Source: M3007 sp033762055 (lineage in GTDB: Bacteria > Bacteroidota > Bacteroidia > Chitinophagales > Saprospiraceae). Taken from it: 14,048 nt of DNA. Positions 1 through 7,351 of the stretch are shown here, piece by piece. Below the pieces are notes generated by a model. It ran no database searches and was not told where the DNA came from. It worked only from the letters and a program-made list of their open reading frames with translations. Location: NCBI GenBank assembly GCA_033762055.1, contig JANRLZ010000008.1:1-14048 (forward strand), written 5' to 3'. How positions within the stretch are numbered: the first letter of the stretch is position 1; each line of letters starts with the position of its first letter. A program made the position numbers and the translations under genes.

Positions 1-522
1 AATTGGCCACCGGCGCAATCACATTCGGGTTGACGGTGATGTAGGCGATTTTGGTTTCGCCATCGCTGCCTGCGCTGTTGCTGGCGGTGAGCGATACGTT
101 GTAGGTGCCGGGTGTATTGTAGGTAATCAAGGGGTTTTTCACCGAAGAAGAGACCGGCGTACCCCCCGGGAACGACCAGGCCCAGGCTGTCGGCGTATTG
201 GTGGAAAGATCAGTGAATTGCACCGACTGTCCGGCGGTAATCACGGTTTGGTTGGCGCTGAAATTGGCTACCGGCGCGATCACTAGTGGATTGACGGTGA
301 TGTAGGCGGTTTTGGTTTCGCCGTCGCTGCCTGCGCTGTTGCTGGCGGTGAGCGATACGTTGTAGGTGCCGGGGGTGTTGTAAATGATCGCAGGATCTTT
401 GACGACGGAAGTCGTGGGAGAGCCCCCCGGGAACGACCAGGCCCAGGTCGTCGGCGTATTGGTGGAAAGATCGGTGAATAGCACCAGTTGTCCGGCCGTC
501 ACTGTAGTCGGATTGCCCACAA
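1..522 (-). repeat. Tandem PKD-encoding repeats, 261-bp period
   Basis: Two full 261-bp units (262-522 and 1-261 in reading order) lie in frame, and a third begins at the left edge. The same start (AATTGGC on the plus strand) recurs at 1, 262 and 523. Each unit encodes one 87-residue PKD domain. Bases 31-111 and 161-218 of the units are almost identical, while the stretches between them differ clearly. This suggests recent duplication or conversion with local divergence. Confidence 0.9.
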
Positions 523-2176
523 AATTGGCTACCGGCGCCGCAATATCTTCATCAGAAATACGCGCCACCCAGGTGCTCAGGATGTTAAAATCACCACCGT
601 CGAAAAAGGCGCCATAACTGCCTGCCACCCATACTTCTACTTCATTATTTAAGTGGCGTCGCGAAATGCCGCTGTAATCGCCCCAGCGTTCCTGGGAGTC
701 GAATGAAAAGTCCACGTAATCTTCGCCGCCTTTTACCAGTACCGAACCGGAAAAGGCGCCTGCATTATCGCAGGTAACCACCCGAAATTGCGGATAAATG
801 GCCGAACCTGTGCGCAAAAACGCAATCAAGGCCGTTTGATCAGTTTCATCCGTAGTAAATGGTATGACGGACGGGAATGCATATTCATATTCGGTAAGGC
901 CAAACCGTCGCGCATCCACCGTAAGATTATCCGTATTTAACCGCCCGTAATAGATCCGGGTGTACAGGTCGGTGTGCGCCGTATTCAACACAAAATGCAA
1001 AATACCGTTGGCCCAATAGCCTGACTGTATCCGGCAGTCATTGGTCATGATTTCATCACTGGAGCCCAATTGGTACCCGTTGATGGGTACATCATATTGC
1101 GCGGTACTGGCAGAAAAAACCTCGAGCGTGGGGTTGTTGGCGCCGATATCGGTGGTATAATACATCATCACCTCGTTCCCGCCTCCACTGTTGCTGCTGA
1201 TAAAAAAGATACCGGGACCAATGGCGCCGTCGAAGCCAAATGAAATCGGTACGACTGTAAAATCTCGGTTGCCATCAGCGTCGCGTACATCATCCCAGAA
1301 CCAGCCGCCCAGGTTTTGACCGGCAAAACCGCGTGCTTTTTCGAACTCATAAATCACCACCTGATCAAATACATCGTTGGAGGTAAACAAGTTGCCGGAA
1401 ATAAATATCTCTGTGGCTGAAACGCCGATGCTTGGAAAATCGAACCACTTGTTTGTATTGGTAGGATCGCCATCGTATACATAAAACCACCAGGTATCGG
1501 TCGGATCGCTGGTGGTGGAAAAGCCGATGACGACGTTGGAGTTGGAAGGCGAATTCCCACTCAACACCACCATGATAAATTTGTCTTCAATCGGATCATA
1601 AATGACACGAGGGTCAAAATAACTTCCGGTCAGATTCAAAAAGTCGAGGTAACTGTCGAATGATTCTTCGAGCAGCACCGTACCATCGTCGGTGGCAAAC
1701 ATCAGGCTGCTGTTTACAACCGAAACGATATAACCATCGTCCGAGACAGCCACGCTGTTGTCGGTCGGCGTCCAGCCATTGTAGGTATTGCCTTTAAAAT
1801 CAAGGGTAACGTAGGGATCCACAACCGAATTTTCGGCGCCGCCGTTTTCGGAGAGCGAAGGATCGGATTTTCCGTCGGACAGGCGTTTTTGCGGGGCGAG
1901 GTTGGATTTAATGCTGTCGAGTACCGTTTTCGGCACGTCGCTTCCGTGCGAAACGCCGTGTTGCGACAACATTACATCCCAGTTCTTTTTTTCTTTTGAG
2001 GGGTTGGGTGTCATGGCAACCGGCCCACGCAGCGCTTCCATACTTTTGTGCTGCGCGTTGGAAAAATGGGGGGCATTGGGTGCATTCGGGGGCTGAATCT
2101 TCCGGACTACCTGGGCCTGTACGGGCAAGGCCAAAATTATCCATAAATACAACAGGGTAAATGATTGGAATTTCAT
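1..2176 (-). CDS. Secreted PKD-domain protein, C-terminus beyond window
   Basis: The reading frame is open from an ATG at 2176-2174 to the left edge: 725 complete codons, no stop, so the 3' part is missing. Residues 1-22 form a Sec signal peptide (basic start, hydrophobic core, VQAQ cleavage region). Residues about 100-545 are rich in aromatic residues, Asp and Gly, with phrases such as DPRVIYDP, WFDFPSIGVS and RWGDYSGI, which suggests a beta-propeller-like or adhesin module; I do not recognise a named family. From about residue 547 there are PKD (Ig-like) units with the core WAWSFPGG and NTPGTYNVSLTASNSAG, repeated every 87 residues. PKD units are common in Bacteroidota surface proteins, often with a C-terminal type IX secretion sorting domain; that end is not visible here. 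A role in adhesion or polymer binding is inference. It is divergent from the DUF4197 gene. Confidence 0.9.
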   Translation of the reverse strand, partial: MKFQSFTLLYLWIILALPVQAQVVRKIQPPNAPNAPHFSNAQHKSMEALRGPVAMTPNPSKEKKNWDVMLSQHGVSHGSDVPKTVLDSIKSNLAPQKRLSDGKSDPSLSENGGAENSVVDPYVTLDFKGNTYNGWTPTDNSVAVSDDGYIVSVVNSSLMFATDDGTVLLEESFDSYLDFLNLTGSYFDPRVIYDPIEDKFIMVVLSGNSPSNSNVVIGFSTTSDPTDTWWFYVYDGDPTNTNKWFDFPSIGVSATEIFISGNLFTSNDVFDQVVIYEFEKARGFAGQNLGGWFWDDVRDADGNRDFTVVPISFGFDGAIGPGIFFISSNSGGGNEVMMYYTTDIGANNPTLEVFSASTAQYDVPINGYQLGSSDEIMTNDCRIQSGYWANGILHFVLNTAHTDLYTRIYYGRLNTDNLTVDARRFGLTEYEYAFPSVIPFTTDETDQTALIAFLRTGSAIYPQFRVVTCDNAGAFSGSVLVKGGEDYVDFSFDSQERWGDYSGISRRHLNNEVEVWVAGSYGAFFDGGDFNILSTWVARISDEDIAAPVANFVGNPTTVTAGQLVLFTDLSTNTPTTWAWSFPGGSPTTSVVKDPAIIYNTPGTYNVSLTASNSAGSDGETKTAYITVNPLVIAPVANFSANQTVITAGQSVQFTDLSTNTPTAWAWSFPGGTPVSSSVKNPLITYNTPGTYNVSLTASNSAGSDGETKIAYITVNPNVIAPVAN

Positions 2177-2429
2177 GTGGTCAAATAAGTTAAAATGTGA
2201 AAGTTTGAAGGGCAATATTAACCACAAATAATTCCAAATATGAAATAATGGCGCCTGTTTTTGACATTAATTTTTATCATTCGGGTTAAAAACACACTAA
2301 ATACGCCTTTCAACAAATCAGACGCCCGACTCTCCTTTCTACCGACTTACTTTGCGTGACCCAATCACTTCAAAAAAGTCTACACCCCGTCATTGTCTTA
2401 ACTTCATTTGCATTCAAACACATTTTCCC
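2177..2429. other. Divergent intergenic region, promoters uncertain
   Basis: This AT-rich gap lies between the starts of the PKD protein gene (minus) and the DUF4197 gene (plus), so it should hold both promoters. I see only imperfect Bacteroidota -7 boxes. On plus there are TTACTTTG (2347-2354) and TTCATTTG (2403-2410), each one base from TAnnTTTG. On minus, CATATTTG (2242-2235) and TAATATTG (2220-2213) are each one base off. None has a TTG element 17-23 bases upstream, so no start site can be assigned. Confidence 0.4.
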
Positions 2430-3137
2430 ATGAAAAAAATTGCTTTTCTGGCCCTGTTTGCCACCCTGTGTACCTTCACCGCCTGTGATACGCTCAAGGA
2501 AATTGCCGACAAAGCCCTCAGCGAGCCCACCCTGGCCGAAATCGGACAAGGTTTGAAAGAAGCCCTTTCCAACGGGATCAACAAAGGCGTCGAATCGCTT
2601 TCCAAAAGGGACGGCTATTTTAAAAGCGCCTACAAAATTCTGCTGCCCGCCGATGTACGCAAGGTGACCGACCGGCTGAAAAACGTGCCGGGTTTTACCA
2701 ACCTTGAAAATGAATTGCTGGAAAAAATGAACCGCGGCGCCGAAGATGCCGCCAAAGAAGCGGGCCCGATTTTTCTCTCGGCCATCCGCGGACTAACCTT
2801 TCAGGATGCGACCAATATCCTGATGGGCGCCGACAATGCTGCTACGCAGTACCTGCAAAAAAATACCCAACAACAGTTGTACGATAAATTTAATCCGAAA
2901 ATCGTGAACGCGCTCGATAAGATAGGGGCCAACGATCTTTGGCGCCGCGCGGCCGATGCTTACAACAAAATTCCGCTGGTTACCAAAGTCAACAACGATT
3001 TCGACGACTACGTGACCAAGGAAGCCCTCAAAGGATTGTTTGGTAAAATAGAAGAGGAGGAAAAAAATATCCGCCGCAATAAAATCTTCCGCACCACCGA
3101 TTTGCTTAAAAAAGTATTTGCCAAGCAGGATAAATAG
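2430..3137 (+). CDS. DUF4197 family lipoprotein
   Basis: This 235-residue protein begins with a lipoprotein-type signal (MKKIAFLALFATLCTFTAC). The Cys at 19 is the likely acylation site, although Phe at -3 is not the usual lipobox residue. The rest is mainly charged and helical, with phrases typical of DUF4197 (PF13852): LSNGINKGVESLSKRDGY, KILLPADV, and the C-terminal ALKGLFGKIEEEEKNIR. The family's function is unknown; members are envelope proteins of about 230-250 residues, so this one looks complete. I chose ATG 2430 over an upstream in-frame ATG at 2352 because only 2430 puts the signal peptide at the N-terminus. It is a single-gene unit between the divergent PKD gene and a convergent operon. 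Confidence 0.88.
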   Translation: MKKIAFLALFATLCTFTACDTLKEIADKALSEPTLAEIGQGLKEALSNGINKGVESLSKRDGYFKSAYKILLPADVRKVTDRLKNVPGFTNLENELLEKMNRGAEDAAKEAGPIFLSAIRGLTFQDATNILMGADNAATQYLQKNTQQQLYDKFNPKIVNALDKIGANDLWRRAADAYNKIPLVTKVNNDFDDYVTKEALKGLFGKIEEEEKNIRRNKIFRTTDLLKKVFAKQDK

Positions 3138-3145
3138 TATGATGA

Positions 3146-3181
3146 ACGGGGCGGATGAATGCCGGCCAACATCCGCCCCGT
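3146..3181. terminator. Convergent-gene hairpin, 12-bp perfect stem
   Basis: ACGGGGCGGATG (3146-3157) pairs perfectly with CATCCGCCCCGT (3170-3181) around a 12-base loop that itself contains GCCGGC. It lies between the stops of the DUF4197 gene (3137) and the GH113-like gene (3189, minus), so it could end or stabilise both transcripts. There is no T-run on either side, so it is not a classical intrinsic terminator. Confidence 0.65.
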
Positions 3182-3188
3182 CCGTCCT

Positions 3189-4271
3189 TTACCGTTTATA
3201 CCATTTTTTCAACACTTTTTCGCCCAGTTTCCCCTGGGGAGTGTAGTCGCGTTCGGGGTAACCTTCATGGCCGCGCATATTGGGAAACCACTTCCATAAA
3301 AACCCGCCTTTCCACCAGGGTTCATGTTGAAAAGTAGCAAATAACGCTTCAAAACAATTAGCCTGCGCCTGCTGGTTGATGTTTCGTTCTTCGACGCCTT
3401 GTTCCAGTTCCCAGTTGCGCCAGCCACAACCATCCACACTCAGATAGCCGAATTCGGTAAATAAAACCGGCCGGTCTTGCGCCTCGCTAAACGCGCGCAA
3501 TCGGGCATGAATCGGTTTCCAGGCTGCCTTCAGTGAATCCACCTGCGGTGTAACGTCATTCACCAGCGGGAAATAACCGCCCAAACCAATATAGTCCAGC
3601 TCTTTCCAGAACGGCACACGTTCCCAATCGTCCCAGTTGGCGGAATAGGTCAGTTTGCCGCGGTAAACCTTTTTTACTTTGTTAATCAGGTTGCTCCAGA
3701 ATTGCGGACGCTCCTGTATCGCCTGGTTGAATTCGGTGCCAATGCACAAAATCCCGGCGCCGCTGGAATCAGCCAAAGCGGCAAAACGCAACAGGTAGCG
3801 TTCGTAAGCCGCCTCCCATTTTTCCCAGTCTTCCGTGGTTTCAAAATCAAGGGCGCCCGTCCAGCCACCCGGAATATACACCTGCGGTTTAACCATCACT
3901 TTAATTCCTTTTTCATGGGCCAGCCGGATGGTTTCGCGTACCCCGTCGGGCGATTCTCCCCACCACTGACCACCTTGTTCGTGGAATCGCACGTTGGGCA
4001 CCCCTTTCCGGGTAAACGCGTATGGAATCACGGCAATCCAGGTGGCGCCCACGGCTTCGACTGCCGGCATGGGGTTTTGGGGAAACCGTTCGGGCGGGGC
4101 GACAAAACTCAAGCCATGCATCTTTTCTTCCGGAGAAATTTGACCGGTAAAAGGATAGTCGGGCGTCGAAAATACCCGGGCTGCCATGTGGGAGGCAGGT
4201 TCGGTTTGTTGGGCCGGAGAATGACAACAAAGCAGTGCCCAGAAGCAGTTTATGACGAATAAATACCGCAT
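3189..4271 (-). CDS. GH113-like TIM-barrel glycoside hydrolase (beta-mannanase-like)
   Basis: This 360-residue protein has an N-terminal signal. LLCC at 13-16 could be a lipobox with Cys16, or cleavage could be by signal peptidase I near residue 20. The rest has the look of a (beta/alpha)8 hydrolase: VGATWIAVIPYAF near 74-86, KGIKVMVKPQVYIP near 121-134, GILCIGTEFN (173-182, with Glu180 the probable acid/base) and RPVLFTEFGY (267-276, with Glu273 the probable nucleophile). The two Glu residues follow barrel strands 4 and 7, as in clan GH-A and in GH113 endo-beta-1,4-mannanases. GFLWKWFP near 323-330 would be strand 8. The substrate is not proven; mannan is the best guess from the family. It starts 27 bp after the alkaline phosphatase gene and is the last gene of the dprA operon. 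Location would be periplasm or outer membrane. Confidence 0.82.
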   Translation of the reverse strand: MRYLFVINCFWALLCCHSPAQQTEPASHMAARVFSTPDYPFTGQISPEEKMHGLSFVAPPERFPQNPMPAVEAVGATWIAVIPYAFTRKGVPNVRFHEQGGQWWGESPDGVRETIRLAHEKGIKVMVKPQVYIPGGWTGALDFETTEDWEKWEAAYERYLLRFAALADSSGAGILCIGTEFNQAIQERPQFWSNLINKVKKVYRGKLTYSANWDDWERVPFWKELDYIGLGGYFPLVNDVTPQVDSLKAAWKPIHARLRAFSEAQDRPVLFTEFGYLSVDGCGWRNWELEQGVEERNINQQAQANCFEALFATFQHEPWWKGGFLWKWFPNMRGHEGYPERDYTPQGKLGEKVLKKWYKR

Positions 4272-4298
4272 CGTGAAGTAATTTTAGGAAAACAACTT

Positions 4299-5441
4299 CT
4301 AATTCTTTTGTTCTGTTGAAAGGGCGTTTTCAGGCAAAAACCCCCATAGTTTTGCCATTTTTGTATAAATTTCCGTATTGTCTATCAACCCCGAAAAGGC
4401 CTCCGCCCCGGGGCCGTAGGCATATACAGGTACCAGTGTAGCGGTGTGGTGACCACTGTTGAAGGTCAAATCCAGCACGTCGAATCCTTCGCCCTGCTCC
4501 AGGGATAACCCGCCTGTTTCGTGGTCGGCGGTGACAATGACCAGCGTGTTGCCATCGGCTGCTGCATAACGCAGTATTTCGCCAATGGCGGCGTCAAAAT
4601 CCAGCATTTCCGCCATTGCCCGCTCGCTGTTTCGGGCATGACAAGCCCAGTCAATCTGCGAACCTTCCAGCATCAGAAAGAAACCCTTTTCACTGCGTTT
4701 TTCTAAAAAACGCGGCGCCATTTGTGCAGCCAGCGGTAAATAATCGCGCCCGCCGTTCGCAGAATCCGGCTCGGCATTGGCAGAAAACCAGCCAAAAGGC
4801 CGGTCGGGCGCGGGAGAAAGTTCGGTCAGTTTCTTTTCGGTGTAATTAGACAGTACATAACCTTTTGCTTCCAGCTCAGCGTACAAATTGCGTTTGTCGG
4901 TTTTGCGTTGTATAAAATACTGCATCCCGCCACCGATAAAAAAATCGAGATCGGTTTGTAAGAAATATTCGGCGATGTCTTCCATGTCGGAACGCAGCGA
5001 CACATGTGCGATAAATGAAGCCGGTGTGGCATGGGTAATGCTGGAGGTGGCAACCAGTCCCGTTGCCAGTCCGGCATTTTCCGCCTGTTCCAGGATGCTC
5101 AGGCAGGGTTTTTTGTTGCGACCAACACCGATAGCGCCATTGTAGGTTTTTATGCCGCAGGCAAAAGCCGTTGCGCCGGCCGCCGAATCGGTGATAAGGT
5201 GACTGGCAGAGTGGGTTTTCATCAATCCGGTTACGGGAAAACGCGCAAGATGGAGTTTTTTCCCGTTGGCATAAAACCCTGCGCTGATCTGCGACAATCC
5301 CATGCCGTCGCCAATGAGCAGGATAATGTTTTTGGGGCGGGGTGGGGCGGTGTAGGAGGGAAGCAGACAAATTCCGGCCAGTACCAGCGGAATGGAAAGG
5401 AAAAGTGATTTGGGCAGGCGCCGGCGAGTAGACTGCAGCAT
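4299..5441 (-). CDS. phoA: Alkaline phosphatase (PhoA family)
   Basis: This 380-residue phosphomonoesterase should act outside the inner membrane, releasing phosphate from organic esters. Visible landmarks are the metal site GDGMG (Asp45), the nucleophile in TDSAAGAT (Ser86), THATPASFIAHVSLR (His137; Arg150 in the place of E. coli Arg166), LEGSQIDWACH (Glu259, Asp264, His268), TADHETGG (Asp306, His307) and SGHHT near 329-333. His137 and Trp265 stand where the E. coli enzyme has Asp153 and Lys328, as in many non-enteric members. The N-terminus has an Arg-rich TRRRLPK followed by a hydrophobic stretch to about residue 28: a signal peptide, possibly Tat-type. It starts 10 bp after the dprA stop, so it is cotranscribed with dprA. 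I see no Pho-box-like repeat upstream of it. Confidence 0.93.
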   Translation of the reverse strand: MLQSTRRRLPKSLFLSIPLVLAGICLLPSYTAPPRPKNIILLIGDGMGLSQISAGFYANGKKLHLARFPVTGLMKTHSASHLITDSAAGATAFACGIKTYNGAIGVGRNKKPCLSILEQAENAGLATGLVATSSITHATPASFIAHVSLRSDMEDIAEYFLQTDLDFFIGGGMQYFIQRKTDKRNLYAELEAKGYVLSNYTEKKLTELSPAPDRPFGWFSANAEPDSANGGRDYLPLAAQMAPRFLEKRSEKGFFLMLEGSQIDWACHARNSERAMAEMLDFDAAIGEILRYAAADGNTLVIVTADHETGGLSLEQGEGFDVLDLTFNSGHHTATLVPVYAYGPGAEAFSGLIDNTEIYTKMAKLWGFLPENALSTEQKN

Positions 5442-5451
5442 GATTGGGCAA

Positions 5452-6558
5452 TTATCCGGTTACAATATATCTTTTGCCCGGCAAAGTACGCACGATCCCC
5501 TTAAATTCAAGTTCCAGGATAATGGATGCCAGCTCGCCGGGCGAAATTTCGGCGGCCAGTGTAAGTTCATCCACCGCAATTTCGGGGTTTTGACGAATAA
5601 TAGCGATCAGGCTGCTTTCCCGGGGAAGTAATTCGGGAAAAAGTTGGGTTTGTATGGAGCCGGGTCGCTGTGGTTCGTCCCAGCCCATTTTGGCGGCAAT
5701 ATCGGTGGCGGCGCCCGCCAGTTTGGCGCGCTCGTTTTTGATGAGGCGATTACAGCCTTTGCTCGAGGGGTCGCCTGGACGGCCCGGCACGGCAAACACT
5801 TCCCGACCGTGTCGCTCGGCACAATCTACCGTAATCATGGAGCCGCCGCTTTCGCCGGTTTCAATGACGAGTACGGCATCAGAAAGCCCGGAAATGATAC
5901 GGTTTCGCATCGGAAAATGCTCGCGATCGGGTTTGGCATCGTGCGGGTACTCGCTGACCAGGCCGCCCAATTCGGTCATCTTCTGCGCTACATTCAAATG
6001 CTGATGGGGATAGATGCTTCCCAATCCGTGTCCGAGCACCCCGACATTGGGCATTTGCAGCGCGTTCGACTTTCGGTGCGCCGTTACATCTACGCCGAAT
6101 GCCAGTCCGCTGACGATCAGGACATTAAATGCGAGCAAACCCTCTACGATTTCTTCACAAATTGCCTTGCCGTGGTCGCTGGGCTGGCGGGTGCCGACGA
6201 TGGCCAGGATGCGTTCACTGTTGAGGAGCGTCAGATCAGCGCCTTTAAAATAAAAAAGAGCGGGTGCGTCGGCACATTGCCGTAATCGTACCGGGTAGCG
6301 GGGATGGGTAAAAAACACGGCGTTTACCCCGTGTTTTTCCATGAACCTCATTTCTTTTTCGGCCTTTGCCAGCGGTGCAGCTGGAGATTGAAGGGCGGTG
6401 ATGGTGGCGGGTCCAATATTCGGGATACGTTGAAGTTCGCGTTTTCCGGCCCGAAAAACAGCTTCGGCGCTGCCACAGTGTCGGACCAGGGTTCGGGCGG
6501 TTATGGCGCCGATTTGCGGGGCCAGGGTAAGGGCGATCTGATATTGCAGGTTATCCAT
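5452..6558 (-). CDS. dprA: DNA-processing protein DprA
   Basis: DprA (Smf) binds incoming single-stranded DNA in the cytoplasm and loads RecA during natural transformation; it is also found in species not known to be competent. The 368 residues show the usual order. An N-terminal helix-hairpin-helix-like region has IPNIGPATITAL near 45-56. The Rossmann core has ILAIVGTR (117-124), VSGLAFGVDVTAH (149-161), FPMRNRIISGLSD (215-227), ESGGSMITV (236-244) and VFAVPGRPGDPSSKGCNRLI (254-273). A C-terminal winged-helix (DprA_WH-like) segment covers about 315-366. No expected motif is missing. It is the first gene of a minus-strand operon with the alkaline phosphatase (10 bp gap) and GH113-like genes, and is divergent from ccmB. 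Confidence 0.96.
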   Translation of the reverse strand: MDNLQYQIALTLAPQIGAITARTLVRHCGSAEAVFRAGKRELQRIPNIGPATITALQSPAAPLAKAEKEMRFMEKHGVNAVFFTHPRYPVRLRQCADAPALFYFKGADLTLLNSERILAIVGTRQPSDHGKAICEEIVEGLLAFNVLIVSGLAFGVDVTAHRKSNALQMPNVGVLGHGLGSIYPHQHLNVAQKMTELGGLVSEYPHDAKPDREHFPMRNRIISGLSDAVLVIETGESGGSMITVDCAERHGREVFAVPGRPGDPSSKGCNRLIKNERAKLAGAATDIAAKMGWDEPQRPGSIQTQLFPELLPRESSLIAIIRQNPEIAVDELTLAAEISPGELASIILELEFKGIVRTLPGKRYIVTG

Positions 6559-6591
6559 TTGATTTTAGGCGAGAGAAAACTAACCTTTATA

Positions 6592-6599
6592 CAAAATTA
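6592..6599 (-). promoter_or_regulatory. Putative -7 box of dprA operon
   Basis: On the minus strand the sequence reads TAATTTTG, a full match to the Bacteroidota -7 consensus TAnnTTTG. It lies 33 bases upstream of the dprA ATG, giving a short leader of about 27 bases. I see no clear -33 TTG at the normal distance, so the call rests on the -7 box and its position. Confidence 0.55.
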
Positions 6600-6665
6600 A
6601 ACAAAGCCGTATGAAAAACCGAGGCGGAAACAGAAAAATTTCTCCCGCAACCCCTGCCGCCGTAA

Positions 6666-6673
6666 TACATTTG
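6666..6673 (+). promoter_or_regulatory. Putative -7 box of ccmB, nearly touching the ATG
   Basis: TACATTTG matches TAnnTTTG exactly and ends only five bases before the ccmB ATG at 6679. A start about 5-7 bases downstream of the box would fall on or next to the ATG, which implies a leaderless or almost leaderless transcript. No good -33 TTG is seen 17-23 bases upstream. Confidence 0.5.
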
Positions 6674-6678
6674 CGGCG

Positions 6679-7323
6679 ATGTTGTTCACTTTGCTACACA
6701 AAGAGTTCTTGCTCGAATTCCGGCAGCGTTACGCCCTGAGCGGCATAGTGTTGTATGTGTTCAGCATGGTGTTTGTGGTGTATGTGGCAAGTATCAAGGT
6801 GCAGCCACAGGTGTGGAATGTACTTTTCTGGCTCATTGTGCTGTTTGCCAGCATCAATGCCGTGGTGAAAAGTTTTGTACAGGAAAGCGGGGCGCGGCAA
6901 TTGTATTATTATCAAATTGCCGAACCTTCGATGCTGCTGTTGGCAAAAATCATTTACAATACCTTGTTGCTGCTGACATTGAGCGGGTTATCTTTTGGCG
7001 CTTATAGTGTGGTGGCAGGCAACCCGGTCAAGGATATGCCGCTTTTTTGCCTTACCGTGGCCCTGGGAAGCGTCGGCTTTAGTATTGCTTTTACCTTCAT
7101 CGCGAGCATCGCCGCCAAAGCCAACAACGCAGCCACGCTCATGGCTATCCTGAGTTTCCCGGTTATTTTACCTATCCTGCTTACACTTGTCAGGCTTTCC
7201 CAAATTGCCTTGCGACTCCTTCAGGATACCTCCTACAAGCGCGATATCATTAATCTTTTGGCCATAGATGCCATTCTGTTAACCCTGACTTTTGTGCTCT
7301 TTCCCTTCATCTGGAAGGATTAG
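6679..7323 (+). CDS. ccmB: Heme exporter permease CcmB
   Basis: CcmB is the membrane subunit that works with the ATPase CcmA in system I cytochrome c maturation; the CcmAB complex helps free holo-CcmE for heme delivery. The 214 residues are close to the family's usual 215-225. They show about six hydrophobic segments, near 20-37, 46-63, 85-112, 120-145, 152-172 and 190-211. Family signs are the cytoplasmic N-terminus LLHKEFLLEFRQRYAL, SFVQESGARQLYYY near 65-78 and the hallmark AILSFPVILPILL near 156-168. The next gene, ccmC, follows after 28 bp. No ccmA is adjacent; the upstream neighbour is the divergent dprA. An ATG almost directly behind a -7 box means there is no room for a ribosome binding site. 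Confidence 0.95.
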   Translation: MLFTLLHKEFLLEFRQRYALSGIVLYVFSMVFVVYVASIKVQPQVWNVLFWLIVLFASINAVVKSFVQESGARQLYYYQIAEPSMLLLAKIIYNTLLLLTLSGLSFGAYSVVAGNPVKDMPLFCLTVALGSVGFSIAFTFIASIAAKANNAATLMAILSFPVILPILLTLVRLSQIALRLLQDTSYKRDIINLLAIDAILLTLTFVLFPFIWKD

Positions 7324-7351
7324 CCCATCGAATCATCGAATCAATCGAAAT

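Noticed and set aside
2352..2429. 26-residue extension of the DUF4197 protein from ATG 2352
   Set aside because: It would bury the lipoprotein signal peptide inside the protein; ATG 2430 is the natural start.
3702..4262. 186-residue plus-strand open frame
   Set aside because: It is antisense to the GH113-like gene, with low-complexity antisense-type composition and no recognisable motif.
5644..6285. 213-residue plus-strand open frame
   Set aside because: It is antisense to dprA, whose motifs are all in place on the minus strand.
7326..7349. Short direct repeats (ATCGAAT) between ccmB and ccmC
   Set aside because: Three copies of seven or so bases in a 28-bp gap are more likely slippage than a regulatory array.
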